The position numbers and the translations under genes are program-made. The notes beneath the pieces are model-generated. The model ran no database searches and was not told where the DNA came from. It saw nothing but the letters and a program-made list of their open reading frames with translations. 64,000 nucleotides of DNA from Mucilaginibacter sp. MD40 (GTDB taxonomy: Bacteria > Bacteroidota > Bacteroidia > Sphingobacteriales > Sphingobacteriaceae), in contig NZ_NRSW01000001.1 in NCBI RefSeq assembly GCF_002288635.1, positions 1,280,509-1,344,508 of the forward strand. Reading direction: 5' to 3'. Every line of letters starts with the position of its first letter. The first letter of the stretch is position 1. Shown piece by piece: positions 25,471 to 33,310 of the stretch.

Positions 25471-26398
25471 GTTCCGTACCAAGGGTGCCGGGCAGTATGC
25501 TATAAGTTTGCGGCTGCACAAATACCAGCTTAATAAGCGGAAAGGTAGTTTTTATGGCCTCCCTTATACGCTCAATGGCCGCGGTAATATCTTCGGTATC
25601 AATATCGGGGTCAAAATCAATAATGAGCATAAGGGTTACATCCTCAGGCGATTGATAGGTGGATAATACGTTAACTACTTTTATAACGGCCGGGTCCTTC
25701 TCGGCAATGGCGCGGATTTTTTGTTGCGTTTCCGGCGCTATGCCTTCACCCATTAGCAGGCTTCGGCTTTCCCGGGCCAATATGGCCGATACCAATACCA
25801 GTAACAGCCCAACCAGTACCGAGGCCACACCGTCCATATAAGGCAGGTTGAAATTATGCCCTATCAGCATAAATACAAAAACGATAAGCAAGCCCAGTAC
25901 AGCGGCGCCGTCCTCAAACAGTACCAGGAAACTACTGGGGTCTTTACTTTTAACAATAGCTTTCCACCAGCTGAGACCGTTACGTACACGGTTAAACTCT
26001 TTGGTGGCTATCAGTAAAGAGCTGCCTTCAAAAATTAGCGATAAGCCGAGCACGATATAGTTCCACAATGGGTCTTTCACAGGTTCGGGACGTATGATGT
26101 GCTGTATGCCCTGGTATATGGAAATACCTCCGCCCAAACCAAAGATGAGGATAGATACAATGAACGACCAAAAGTAGAGCTCCTTACCATAACCGAAAGG
26201 ATGCGTAACATCGGGCGCTTTTTTGCTGCGCTTAAGCCCGTAAAGCAATAGCACCTGGTCAACGGTGTCTACCAGGGAATGTATGCCTTCTGATATCATG
26301 GATGAGCTGTTGGTAAACCCGCCGGCTGTAAATTTTGTAAGGGCTATAAGCAGGTTGGCAATAAGCGCGCTGTATATGGATGTTCTGTTTTTGGCCAT
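25457..26398 (-). CDS. Cation diffusion facilitator (CDF) transporter
   Basis: A 313-residue inner-membrane proton-coupled divalent cation exporter. Membrane helices start with IYSALIANLLIALTKFTAGGF; the metal site is in SEGIHSLVDTVDQ (H and D) and in MDGVASVLVG; the HPFGYGKE loop is typical. The C-terminal cytosolic domain (about 220-313) has the CDF dimer fold (VKVVNVLSTYQSPEDVTLMLIIDF). Metal not assignable, commonly Zn2+ or Mn2+. The ATG at 26398 is preferred to the upstream TTG. Its stop lies within the terminator hairpin of the convergent gene. Confidence 0.9.
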   Translation of the reverse strand: MAKNRTSIYSALIANLLIALTKFTAGGFTNSSSMISEGIHSLVDTVDQVLLLYGLKRSKKAPDVTHPFGYGKELYFWSFIVSILIFGLGGGISIYQGIQHIIRPEPVKDPLWNYIVLGLSLIFEGSSLLIATKEFNRVRNGLSWWKAIVKSKDPSSFLVLFEDGAAVLGLLIVFVFMLIGHNFNLPYMDGVASVLVGLLLVLVSAILARESRSLLMGEGIAPETQQKIRAIAEKDPAVIKVVNVLSTYQSPEDVTLMLIIDFDPDIDTEDITAAIERIREAIKTTFPLIKLVFVQPQTYSILPGTLGTEQKKP

Positions 26399-26443
26399 TA
26401 GCAATTTGTATCTACTACTAAAAGGCCTTGCCGCAAAATAGTT

Positions 26444-28162
26444 TTAACCGTTTGTAATTTGCTTGTTGGCCGATTGGTTTTTACCGCTCCAAAAGGTATT
26501 GATGAGCAGGGCTATTACAATTACACCTATGCAGCCGATAGCGTTAAGCCACAAATAGGCCACAGTCTCATAATAACCCATTACACAAATAATCATTTCT
26601 GTAATAATAGCGGCAATAAACACGGGCGTGCCCTTTATAGGTTTTATGTAAAAGGCCACTACAAATACGCCCAGTATAGTGCCATAAAGGTATGAGCCTA
26701 ACTGGTTAACGGCTTCGAGCAGGTTACCTATTTTGCCGGCATACAATGCCATAACAATGCACACTGTGCCCCAAAATAAGGTTGCCAGTCGCGAAGCGTT
26801 CACGTAGCGTTGCTGGGAGGCGCCGGGAGATACCACACGTTTATAAATATCTACCACTGTTGTTGATGCCAGCGCGTTGATGCCACTCGCTGTCGACCCC
26901 ATTGAGGCCAGGAAAATAATGGCGATGAGTAAGCCGATCAACCCGCGGGGCAGGTACTGGGTTACAAAGGTTAGGAACACATAATTAGTATCGTTAATAT
27001 TAGGGTTGCCGCTGCTCTTTTTCAGGATGTTTACGACCCGCTGCCTTATGGTATCGAGCTCGGCACCAGTATTGATCAGTTCTTTTTTCGCCGTGGCTAT
27101 ACGCTGTTCGTTCCGGCTATCCTGGGCACGGTTAAACTGTTGCACACTTAATTTTTTGCGTTCAAAAGCTACGTTGTATTGCTGTTCCAGTTGTTTAAAT
27201 GGTGCAGCGTAGCTCCCTTTTTTTACCTGTTCAACTTCGTAATTATTAAAAAATACGGGCGGTTTGTGGTACTGATAGAAGGCGAATACCAGTATACCTA
27301 TCAGCAGGATAAGGAATTGCATAGGTATTTTTACCAAGCCGTTCATGATGAGGCCCAGGCGGCTTTGACCTACAGAACTCCCGGTTAAATACCTACCTAC
27401 CTGGCTTTGATCTGTACCAAAATAAGATAGCTGAAGGAAGAAACCGCCGATAATGCCACTCCAGATGTTATACCGGTTTTCGGGGTCGAATTTCCAGTCG
27501 ATAACATTCATGCGCCCTTGTGCCCCGGCCAGTTTAATGGCTTTTATAAAACCTACGTCGCCGGGTAAAAGCATCACTACAAAGCATCCCGCTAAGAACA
27601 TGCCCGCGAATATGATACTCATTTGCAGCAATTGCGTGTATGATACGGCTTTTGCACCGCCATAAACCGTATAAAACAATACCATGCATCCTATAAATAA
27701 GGTGGTATAAGTGGTGTTGATGTGTAAAATGCCTGATAAGATAATGGCAGGCGCGTAAATGGTAATAGCGGTTGAAAGCCCGCGCTGTACAAGGAATAGT
27801 ATGGCGGTTAGCGTGCGGGTTTTGAGATCGAAACGGTTTTCGAGGAACTCGTAGGCTGTATACACCTTAAGCCGGTGAAAGATGGGGACAAACGTTACGC
27901 ACAGCACGATCATGGCCAGCGGCAGGCCAAAATAAAACTGAACAAAGCGCATTCCATCCGTATAGGCCTGGCCCGGCGCGGAAAGAAAAGTAATAGCACT
28001 GGCCTGTGTAGCCATTACTGACAGGCCTACATGGTACCAGGGCAGGGAGCGGTCGCCGGCCAGGTATTGGTCTATGTTTTTACTGCGCCCGCTTTTGCGG
28101 ATGCCGTAAATAACAATACCCAGGAGCGTGGCGGCGAGAACTATCCAATCGGTAAGGCTCAT
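26444..28162 (-). CDS. Sodium:solute symporter (SSS family)
   Basis: A 572-residue SSS-family symporter with about 13 membrane helices: DWIVLAATLLGIVIYGIR, then SLPWYHVGLSVMATQASAITFLSAPGQAYTDG, the substrate/Na+ region. Near residues 300-392 there is an unusually long polar, coiled-coil-prone loop (QLEQQYNVAFERKK..RQRVVNILKK) between helices, not typical of the core fold. Substrate unknown (sialic acid, sugars and others occur). The ATG overlaps the stop of the preceding 42-residue gene (ATGA), so its translation is probably coupled. Confidence 0.9.
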   Translation of the reverse strand: MSLTDWIVLAATLLGIVIYGIRKSGRSKNIDQYLAGDRSLPWYHVGLSVMATQASAITFLSAPGQAYTDGMRFVQFYFGLPLAMIVLCVTFVPIFHRLKVYTAYEFLENRFDLKTRTLTAILFLVQRGLSTAITIYAPAIILSGILHINTTYTTLFIGCMVLFYTVYGGAKAVSYTQLLQMSIIFAGMFLAGCFVVMLLPGDVGFIKAIKLAGAQGRMNVIDWKFDPENRYNIWSGIIGGFFLQLSYFGTDQSQVGRYLTGSSVGQSRLGLIMNGLVKIPMQFLILLIGILVFAFYQYHKPPVFFNNYEVEQVKKGSYAAPFKQLEQQYNVAFERKKLSVQQFNRAQDSRNEQRIATAKKELINTGAELDTIRQRVVNILKKSSGNPNINDTNYVFLTFVTQYLPRGLIGLLIAIIFLASMGSTASGINALASTTVVDIYKRVVSPGASQQRYVNASRLATLFWGTVCIVMALYAGKIGNLLEAVNQLGSYLYGTILGVFVVAFYIKPIKGTPVFIAAIITEMIICVMGYYETVAYLWLNAIGCIGVIVIALLINTFWSGKNQSANKQITNG

Positions 28163-28287
28163 TCAAATGCAATAGTGATGAGCCAAAATATGAAAATTAA
28201 AAAAACCAGCCATACGATAACGATACCGTAAAACTGGTTCCAGTTTTTTATAAATGAAGGGAGGTCGCTATTTTCAGACCTCTTCAC
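28159..28287 (-). CDS. 42-residue single-pass membrane microprotein
   Basis: Starts at GTG (28287): MKRSENSDLPSFIKNW then a strongly hydrophobic helix (FYGIVIVWLVFLIFIFWLIT) ending IAFE. An in-frame stop TGA lies three codons upstream, so GTG is the only plausible start. It overlaps the 66-residue upstream gene by 14 bases and the symporter ATG by four (ATGA). This tight packing is the main evidence that it is translated. It may be an accessory subunit of the symporter; no family was recognised. Confidence 0.65.
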   Translation of the reverse strand: MKRSENSDLPSFIKNWNQFYGIVIVWLVFLIFIFWLITIAFE

Positions 28288-28474
28288 GGCCCCTCACCAG
28301 GAATTTCAGGAATACGGCTGCGGTTAATAAACCAAAAACACCGCCAACAGGTATCCATATAAAACCTCTTTCAATAACGGCGCCTACAAATAAGCCGCAT
28401 ACTAAAGCTACCAAATAGTAGATGTAATCGTAGCTTTTATCTTCCTGATGATGCGGGTGATGATGATGTGACAT
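28274..28474 (-). CDS. His-rich small membrane protein
   Basis: A 66-residue protein beginning MSHHHHPHHQEDKSYDY, a histidine cluster that could bind a metal, then two membrane segments (YIYYLVALVCGLFVGAVIERG and WIPVGGVFGLLTAAVFLKFL). The first gene of a three-gene cassette with the 42-residue protein and the symporter, all overlapping. Function unknown. A TAAATTTG promoter element lies about 25 bases upstream. Confidence 0.7.
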   Translation of the reverse strand: MSHHHHPHHQEDKSYDYIYYLVALVCGLFVGAVIERGFIWIPVGGVFGLLTAAVFLKFLVRGREEV

Positions 28475-28499
28475 AGTATGTTACTTTAATAATGCTCTG

Positions 28500-28507
28500 C
28501 AAATTTA
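28500..28507 (-). promoter_or_regulatory. -7 promoter element of the symporter cassette
   Basis: TAAATTTG on the minus strand, exact TAnnTTTG, about 25 bases before the 28474 ATG. Confidence 0.5.
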
Positions 28508-28586
28508 AACGAATAACCTATTGCTGCCTAATCTTTTTAAAGTAAATAAAGAAGCTATTGTTTGTGGAAATTACTCGTCTGGCTGC

Positions 28587-28650
28587 CCGTCCCATGAATG
28601 GGACGGTAATGAAATGAAGAAATCATTGCCGTCGGCTTCAGCCGACGGAT
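28587..28650. repeat. REP double hairpin, unit 1
   Basis: First hairpin CCGTCCCAT-GA-ATGGGACGG, then (C/T)AATGA, a short spacer, TCATTG and second hairpin CCGTCGGCT-TC-AGCCGACGG-AT. The two REPs are in inverted orientation and share the flank TCATTGCCGTC / GACGGAT while their stem interiors differ. Confidence 0.88.
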
Positions 28651-28680
28651 AGTGAAGATGTTAATTTACCTTGTTTGTTA

Positions 28681-28742
28681 TCCATCCCGTGAATGGGACG
28701 GCAATGAAATGAAATCATATCCGCCGGTTTCAGCCAACGGAT
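28681..28742. repeat. REP double hairpin, unit 2
   Basis: A more diverged unit (CATCCCGTGAATGGGACGG ... CCGCCGGTTTCAGCCAACGG) ending three bases from the stop of the transposase gene. Confidence 0.82.
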
Positions 28743-28744
28743 AG

Positions 28745-29179
28745 TTAGGCCTTTACAACAGTCCAACCATAGGCTGCAGAAAATTCTTCTACTTCTTTAT
28801 CAAAAGACTTTTTAGCATGGTGCTGCTCTTGATTCTTTATATAATTGGTAACCGTTTGGAGCTGAGATTCACTTACCGATACCGCGAAATAATCATCCTG
28901 CCACCCAAAAACATCCTCTGTAAATCCTTGTCGGTTAAACCAAAATGACGATTCACCTTTAATGAGGTTAGCTATTTTTGCAATGTTTTGCTCTTTACCT
29001 AATGATATAAGGCAATGAATATGATCGGTATAGCCATTTATGGCTTGCAGAAAAATCTCTTTTTCTTTACAGTTTTGAATAATATGCTGATGCAGCTTGT
29101 ATCTGATCTCTTTAAGTAACCAAGGGTTGCGGTTCTTTGTTGAGAAAACTAAATGCACCCAGATTTTTACGAATGACAT
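28745..29179 (-). CDS. REP-associated tyrosine transposase (RAYT, Y1/IS200-like)
   Basis: A 144-residue Y1_Tnp (transposase_17) single-strand nuclease. It shows KIWVHLVFSTKNRNPWL, the HUH pair H53-I-H55 in GYTDHIHCLISL, the likely nucleophile Y97 in FGWQDDYFAVSVS, and the helix ESQLQTVTNYIKNQEQHH. RAYTs cleave or move REP sequences, and six REP units flank this gene on both sides, which is the strongest support over a free IS200. The ATG at 29179 is chosen: an upstream ATG at 29239 would read through REP unit 3 and adds residues with no family similarity. No insertion-sequence ends or second transposase gene are present. Confidence 0.87.
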   Translation of the reverse strand: MSFVKIWVHLVFSTKNRNPWLLKEIRYKLHQHIIQNCKEKEIFLQAINGYTDHIHCLISLGKEQNIAKIANLIKGESSFWFNRQGFTEDVFGWQDDYFAVSVSESQLQTVTNYIKNQEQHHAKKSFDKEVEEFSAAYGWTVVKA

Positions 29180-29219
29180 AGCGATTGGTTTGGCTAAAGC
29201 CAAGATAGAGAAAAATTTT

Positions 29220-29288
29220 ATCCGTCCCATGAATGGCACGGCAATGAAATGGAAAAGCTATGATTTCCGTTGGCTTCAGCCGACGGAT
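29220..29288. repeat. REP double hairpin, unit 3
   Basis: ATCCGTCCCATGAATGGCACGG (one stem mismatch) ... TCCGTTGGCTTCAGCCGACGG-AT. Sits 41 bases upstream of the transposase start codon. Confidence 0.85.
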
Positions 29289-29318
29289 GGAGAAGATGCT
29301 AATCGAATTTCTTGTTAT

Positions 29319-29385
29319 GCGTCCCATGAATGGGGCGGCAATGAAGTGTAACAGGAATCATTGCCGCCGGCTTCAGCCGACGGAT
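29319..29385. repeat. REP double hairpin, unit 4
   Basis: CGTCCCATGAATGGGGCGG ... TCATTGCCGCCGGCTTCAG, closed by CCGACGGAT. Same order and orientation as units 1-3. Confidence 0.85.
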
Positions 29386-29425
29386 AGCGAAGATGCTAAT
29401 TGATCCAGTTTTTGCATTGTTTTTT

Positions 29426-29491
29426 ATCCGTCCCATGAATGGGACGGCAATGAAGTAAAGAAATCATTGCCGTCGGCTTCAGCCAACGGAT
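29426..29491. repeat. REP double hairpin, unit 5
   Basis: First hairpin perfect (CCGTCCCATGAATGGGACGG); the second has one change (AGCCAACGG) relative to the consensus. Confidence 0.87.
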
Positions 29492-29520
29492 AAAAAAGCG
29501 GCTAATTCGCCTTGCTTGTT

Positions 29521-29613
29521 ATCCGTCCCATGAATGGGACGGCAATGAATAGTAAGATGCCATTGCGCAAATAAAATGAAAAGGAATCATTGCCGTCGGC
29601 TTCAGCCGACGGA
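29521..29613. repeat. REP double hairpin, unit 6
   Basis: Both hairpins are perfect, with a longer spacer (about 40 bases) between them. It is the last unit before the PIG-L deacetylase 3' end at 29654; together units 3-6 fill the 29240-29653 gap. Confidence 0.87.
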
Positions 29614-29653
29614 ACACAAAAGCAAATCCGGCTTTAGCCAAAAACAGCTAAAA

Positions 29654-32164
29654 TTAGTTCTTAGGCTTGCTCAATAAATTAATAAACAATCTATATGCGC
29701 CCGGTACACCGGCAGGCAGTTCTCTAAAAAATGCCAGCGAAGTATATACAAAGCGCCCCTTACCGTAGTCGCTTACCAGCAGTGCTCCTTTATTAGGCGC
29801 CATGCCGTTGTCATTCATTTGTAGTGGGGTGCTGTAGTGGCTGTCTATATTATCCGCAAAGTATAAGCCACGTTCCTGTACCCAATCATTAAAATCCGCA
29901 TCGGTTATTTTATTAGGATAGTTAAGTACGGCATTCCCTGGCTCGGTAAAGGTTACTTTGGCATCCTCTTCAGTCACACGCTGGTTCACAATAGTAAAAG
30001 AATAGGGGCCAATGTCGCGAGTGACCAGGCCATTATTATTGTTATACTGTATAAGTAGGTTGCCGCCGTTTTTTACATATTCCAGCAACCGGGGCTGTTC
30101 ATAGGCCAACCGCTCATTTACATTGTACGCGCGTACGCCTGTAATAATAGCGTCATAAACGGAAAGGTCACCATTGATGATCTCGTTCTCATTGAGCACA
30201 TGCACATCGTAACCCACCTCCCGTAACGATTGGGGTATCAGGTCGCCGGCGCCGGCTATATAGCCTATTTTTTTGCCGGCGGTTTTCAGGTCAATACTTG
30301 CCAGCTTGGCCTGTGCCGGCGGGAAGATAGTAATAGCCGGGATATGGTTATACCTGATGTCCAGTATACCACGGTCATACATCTTTCCATTAGCGTTTAT
30401 TTCGGCCTGTAAAATTCCCGTGCTGGTTTGTGTGGTATTAGGCGTAACGGTAAACGTTGCCGTCCACTCGTCGCCTTTATTTTTGTTGGTAAAGTCTATT
30501 TTTTCCGGACTGATCTTCCAGCCCTGTACGGGTTTAAGGCTGATGCTGCCGCTTGCGCCGGTAAAGCTTTTTAGTTTAAGCTGTACGTTTTGTGGCTGTT
30601 TACTGTTAAACACGTAGAGCTGCTCGGCGATGTTAGCCGTTACAGGAGGCGTAATTTCCAGTGGCTGGTAGATCTCACCTCTTGCCGGGTCGGCATATTT
30701 GTATTCAACCGTGCGTTTAAAGCGTAGCGTTTTACCATTGATATTAAAATCAAACCAAACGGCAAGCGCGTCGGGGTTTTCAGGGTTGCCAACTTTTTGT
30801 TCGTCGTTAATGGTATAACTGCCTATACTGCGTGGCGACTCCAGCCAGTAGGGCTGCGAGATTTTTTCAGCAGGTAAAGCGTATGACCAGGTTTTCAATT
30901 GATTTTGACTTAAGATACTATCTGCTTGAACGATAAACGTGTCAGATTCCTCAAGTCCCAAAAGCTTAATGGGTATAGATCCGTTATTTATGGCCTGAAG
31001 CTGAAGATTGATTTTATCCCCAACCGCGTAAACCGGTTCCTTGGTATATGCCTCGAACCACAAACCGGCGCATTGCGCTATGAGGTCTTTTAACTCTTTG
31101 CTTTTTTGTTTGTGCCAGTAATCATAGCTGGAATTAGCTACTTCGGTAAGCCTTACCGTTTGGAAGGCTTTATTGGTAGCAACAGTTTGGTCAACATCGT
31201 TTAATAAGGCTACCAATGCCGGTATAGAAGCTTGCGGGGCATCGCTATTGAAGGCTTTATTAATAGCGGCTACCTTAGCGGCTATGGGTGCGCCAAACGG
31301 TATGCGGTTCCAGGTAACGTCAACGCCATCCATCAGGTCGGTTTTAGGAGCATCACCTAAAATGGTTTTAAAATATTCGTACACAGCTCCGCGCTGGCGT
31401 GCCGAGCCAAAGCCCTGCGTTTTGTGGTTGCTGCGGCTTTCAGCAGCTATTTCGCCATAGCTTTTACCCAATATAGGGTTATAACCGCCAACGTTGATCT
31501 TAAACTGATCGGGAGATGTAGTGTTAATACTGCCAAAGCTAAAGGTGTTCCAAAGTAATCGTTTAGCTTGCCATACGCCAACGTATTTGAGTTGTTCCGG
31601 GTAGCGTTTAGGGTCGGCAGCGGCGCTGAATGCCTCTAGAGCTAATATGGCCGACGCGGTGTGGTTGCCATGCCCACCCTCGCCGGTGGTAGGGAAACGG
31701 CAGATCATCACATCCGGCCTGAAATTGCGTATCACCCATACCATATCGCCCAGTATTTTATCCTTATCCCAAAATTTCAGGGTTTCCTCGGGGTTTTTGG
31801 AAAAACCGAAGTCGTTTGCACGGCTAAAAAACTGTTCGGCGCCATCCACCCGGCGGGCTGCCAGCAGTTCCTGTGTGCGTATCAGTCCCAATAGTTCGCC
31901 CTGTTCTGTGCCTATGAGGTTTTGTCCGCCATCGCCACGCGTAAGCGAAAGGTAGCCGGTACGGTAGTGCTTTTCCTGCGCCAGGTAACCCAGCAGCCTT
32001 GTGTTTTCGTCGTCGGGGTGGGCGGCTATGTACAACACACTGCCCAGCACATTCAGTTTTTTCAGGTTCTGCCGTATGGTGGCAATATCCGCTGGTGGTG
32101 CGGTTTGTGCAAACAACTGTAAAGTAAATAACAGGCTAAGGGTAAGCAGCAATAGGCGTTTCAT
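29654..32164 (-). CDS. Secreted PIG-L/LmbE-family deacetylase, multidomain
   Basis: An 836-residue exported protein (signal peptide LLLLTLSLLFTLQLFAQ). The PIG-L N-acetylglucosaminyl deacetylase domain (about 30-290) has the zinc motif AAHPDDENTRLLG (HPDDE) and GHGNHTASA as the distal His. The central part (about 380-610) is beta-rich with NEW3-like features (LKLKSFTGASGSISLKPVQGW). The C-terminal 200 residues (GAGDLIPQSLREVGYDVHVLNENEI...YDAIITGVRAYN) look like a ThuA/GATase-like domain. It probably de-N-acetylates extracellular amino sugars. TATATTTG lies five bases before the ATG. Confidence 0.85.
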   Translation of the reverse strand: MKRLLLLTLSLLFTLQLFAQTAPPADIATIRQNLKKLNVLGSVLYIAAHPDDENTRLLGYLAQEKHYRTGYLSLTRGDGGQNLIGTEQGELLGLIRTQELLAARRVDGAEQFFSRANDFGFSKNPEETLKFWDKDKILGDMVWVIRNFRPDVMICRFPTTGEGGHGNHTASAILALEAFSAAADPKRYPEQLKYVGVWQAKRLLWNTFSFGSINTTSPDQFKINVGGYNPILGKSYGEIAAESRSNHKTQGFGSARQRGAVYEYFKTILGDAPKTDLMDGVDVTWNRIPFGAPIAAKVAAINKAFNSDAPQASIPALVALLNDVDQTVATNKAFQTVRLTEVANSSYDYWHKQKSKELKDLIAQCAGLWFEAYTKEPVYAVGDKINLQLQAINNGSIPIKLLGLEESDTFIVQADSILSQNQLKTWSYALPAEKISQPYWLESPRSIGSYTINDEQKVGNPENPDALAVWFDFNINGKTLRFKRTVEYKYADPARGEIYQPLEITPPVTANIAEQLYVFNSKQPQNVQLKLKSFTGASGSISLKPVQGWKISPEKIDFTNKNKGDEWTATFTVTPNTTQTSTGILQAEINANGKMYDRGILDIRYNHIPAITIFPPAQAKLASIDLKTAGKKIGYIAGAGDLIPQSLREVGYDVHVLNENEIINGDLSVYDAIITGVRAYNVNERLAYEQPRLLEYVKNGGNLLIQYNNNNGLVTRDIGPYSFTIVNQRVTEEDAKVTFTEPGNAVLNYPNKITDADFNDWVQERGLYFADNIDSHYSTPLQMNDNGMAPNKGALLVSDYGKGRFVYTSLAFFRELPAGVPGAYRLFINLLSKPKN

Positions 32165-32169
32165 AGCGG

Positions 32170-32177
32170 CAAATATA
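32170..32177 (-). promoter_or_regulatory. -7 promoter element of the PIG-L gene
   Basis: TATATTTG on the minus strand followed by CCGCT and ATG, another near-leaderless arrangement. Confidence 0.6.
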
Positions 32178-32458
32178 TCTGAAAGATAGGATGATGCATA
32201 TAACTTAATTGTAAAGAAGTTTTTAATAGCAGCCTGGGTATGCCCGATATAATCCGGTCATTTAACACCCGGTACAGTTCAGACGATGTCGTCCCCGGGG
32301 AAAAATGAAAATCACGGGTTTTTACGTGGTTTTTAACGGATGCCACTTTATACATTTGAAGCAACCTAAACCTTATTGTATGAACTATACCAACTTACGG
32401 TGCAAGTAAGTTTTAATATAGTTGATATCAGTTGTGTTATTGGAATAAGCTCTGATAC

Positions 32459-32484
32459 AAAAGCCGCGCGATGCGGCTTTTGTA
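32459..32484 (+). terminator. Isolated intrinsic terminator in a 500-base gap
   Basis: Stem AAAAGCCGC / GCGGCTTTT with a five-base loop, in the divergent region 32165-32665 that has no gene directly upstream on either strand. It may end a short unannotated RNA or insulate the TetR operon from upstream transcription. The rest of the gap before 32550 shows nothing recognisable. Confidence 0.55.
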
Positions 32485-32557
32485 CTTTTACGGCTTTTGG
32501 TGCAATAATTGCTTACATCACAACCGCCTGCCGTGTAAACGGTACACACCCCTTTTT

Positions 32558-32650
32558 TAATCATTTGATTAATTTTTTGTACTTGGCTGTCAGTGTTTTA
32601 GGACGTATTTACAGTTATATGACCAAATTAATCAATCGCTTGATTAATTT
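32558..32650. promoter_or_regulatory. Two TetR operator-like palindromes
   Basis: Site 1 TTAATCA-TT-TGATTAA (32558-32573); site 2 AAATTAATCAA-TCGC-TTGATTAATTT (32625-32650), perfect 11-base arms. Both share the half-site TTGATTAA and lie just before the TetR start codon at 32666, so autoregulation of the efflux operon is likely. Confidence 0.65.
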
Positions 32651-32665
32651 TGTGCTGTGTTAGAA

Positions 32666-33310
32666 ATGGAAAAAGAAAAAACAGATAAGAAAGACCACAT
32701 ACTCGACGCCGCCGAAAAGGTGTTTGCCGAGCATGGGTATGACGGCGCTTCCACCCGGATGATCTCTGGTGAGGCAGGTGTTAACATGGCAATGCTTAGC
32801 TACTATTTTGGTTCCAAGGAAGGGGTTTTCCTGGCCATATTTGAACGCCGGATAGCCGCTTTCCAGGCAACGCTGTTAAGCATTAACAATGATGAATCGC
32901 TTGGCGCATGGGATAAACTCATGCAGTTTGTTGACCGGTACCTGGATAAGGTGATCAATAACAACTGCTTCCACATTATGCTTAACCGCGAAATATCTAA
33001 ACCGAAGAAAACCGAGCTTACTGATAAGATCACCAGCATTGTGATGAAGAACGTGCATGTTTTTCACCAGATCATTGAGGATGGCGTAAAAAGCGGCGCC
33101 TTTAGTAAAGAGGCCGACAAAGAGTTGCTGGTGGCTACCATGTTTGGTACTAAAAACTACATCGTTAATACACCCCACCTGTCATCGGCTATTTTAGGAT
33201 ACGATGTGATGGAGGCTAAGAACCAGGACGAAAAACTAAAACCACGCTTAAAAACTTATATGAAAAACTTGTTAAGGGCTTATTTAATGAATGAAAATGA
33301 CAACAAATAA
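32666..33310 (+). CDS. TetR/AcrR-family repressor of efflux operon
   Basis: About 214 residues from the ATG at 32666 (an upstream in-frame GTG at 32657 is less likely). The N-terminal HTH is classical: HILDAAEKVFAEHGYDGASTRMISGEAGVNMAMLSYYFGSKEGVFLAIFERR. The C-terminal ligand domain (about 80-214) is helical with no metal motif. It heads a four-gene operon with TolC, EmrA and EmrB homologues and probably represses it through the palindromes upstream. Its 3' end overlaps the TolC-like start by about 20 bases. Confidence 0.92.
   Translation: MEKEKTDKKDHILDAAEKVFAEHGYDGASTRMISGEAGVNMAMLSYYFGSKEGVFLAIFERRIAAFQATLLSINNDESLGAWDKLMQFVDRYLDKVINNNCFHIMLNREISKPKKTELTDKITSIVMKNVHVFHQIIEDGVKSGAFSKEADKELLVATMFGTKNYIVNTPHLSSAILGYDVMEAKNQDEKLKPRLKTYMKNLLRAYLMNENDNK

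Noticed and set aside
25433..25666. 77-codon plus-strand frame after the DUF2911 gene
   Set aside because: It starts in the terminator and is antisense to the CDF transporter.
28745..29179. Complete IS200/IS605 insertion sequence
   Set aside because: No tnpB and no IS ends; REP units on both sides favour a domesticated RAYT.
29180..29239. Upstream start for the RAYT gene
   Set aside because: It begins inside REP unit 3 and adds residues lacking Y1 transposase similarity; the family start is MSFVKIWVHLVFS.
28587..29613. Repeated units at regular intervals resembling a CRISPR array
   Set aside because: Spacing is irregular, a gene lies inside, each unit is a double hairpin and there are no cas genes; REP/RAYT explains it.
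32376..32663. 95-codon plus-strand open frame before tetR
   Set aside because: It runs through an intrinsic terminator and both operator palindromes and has no protein-like character.
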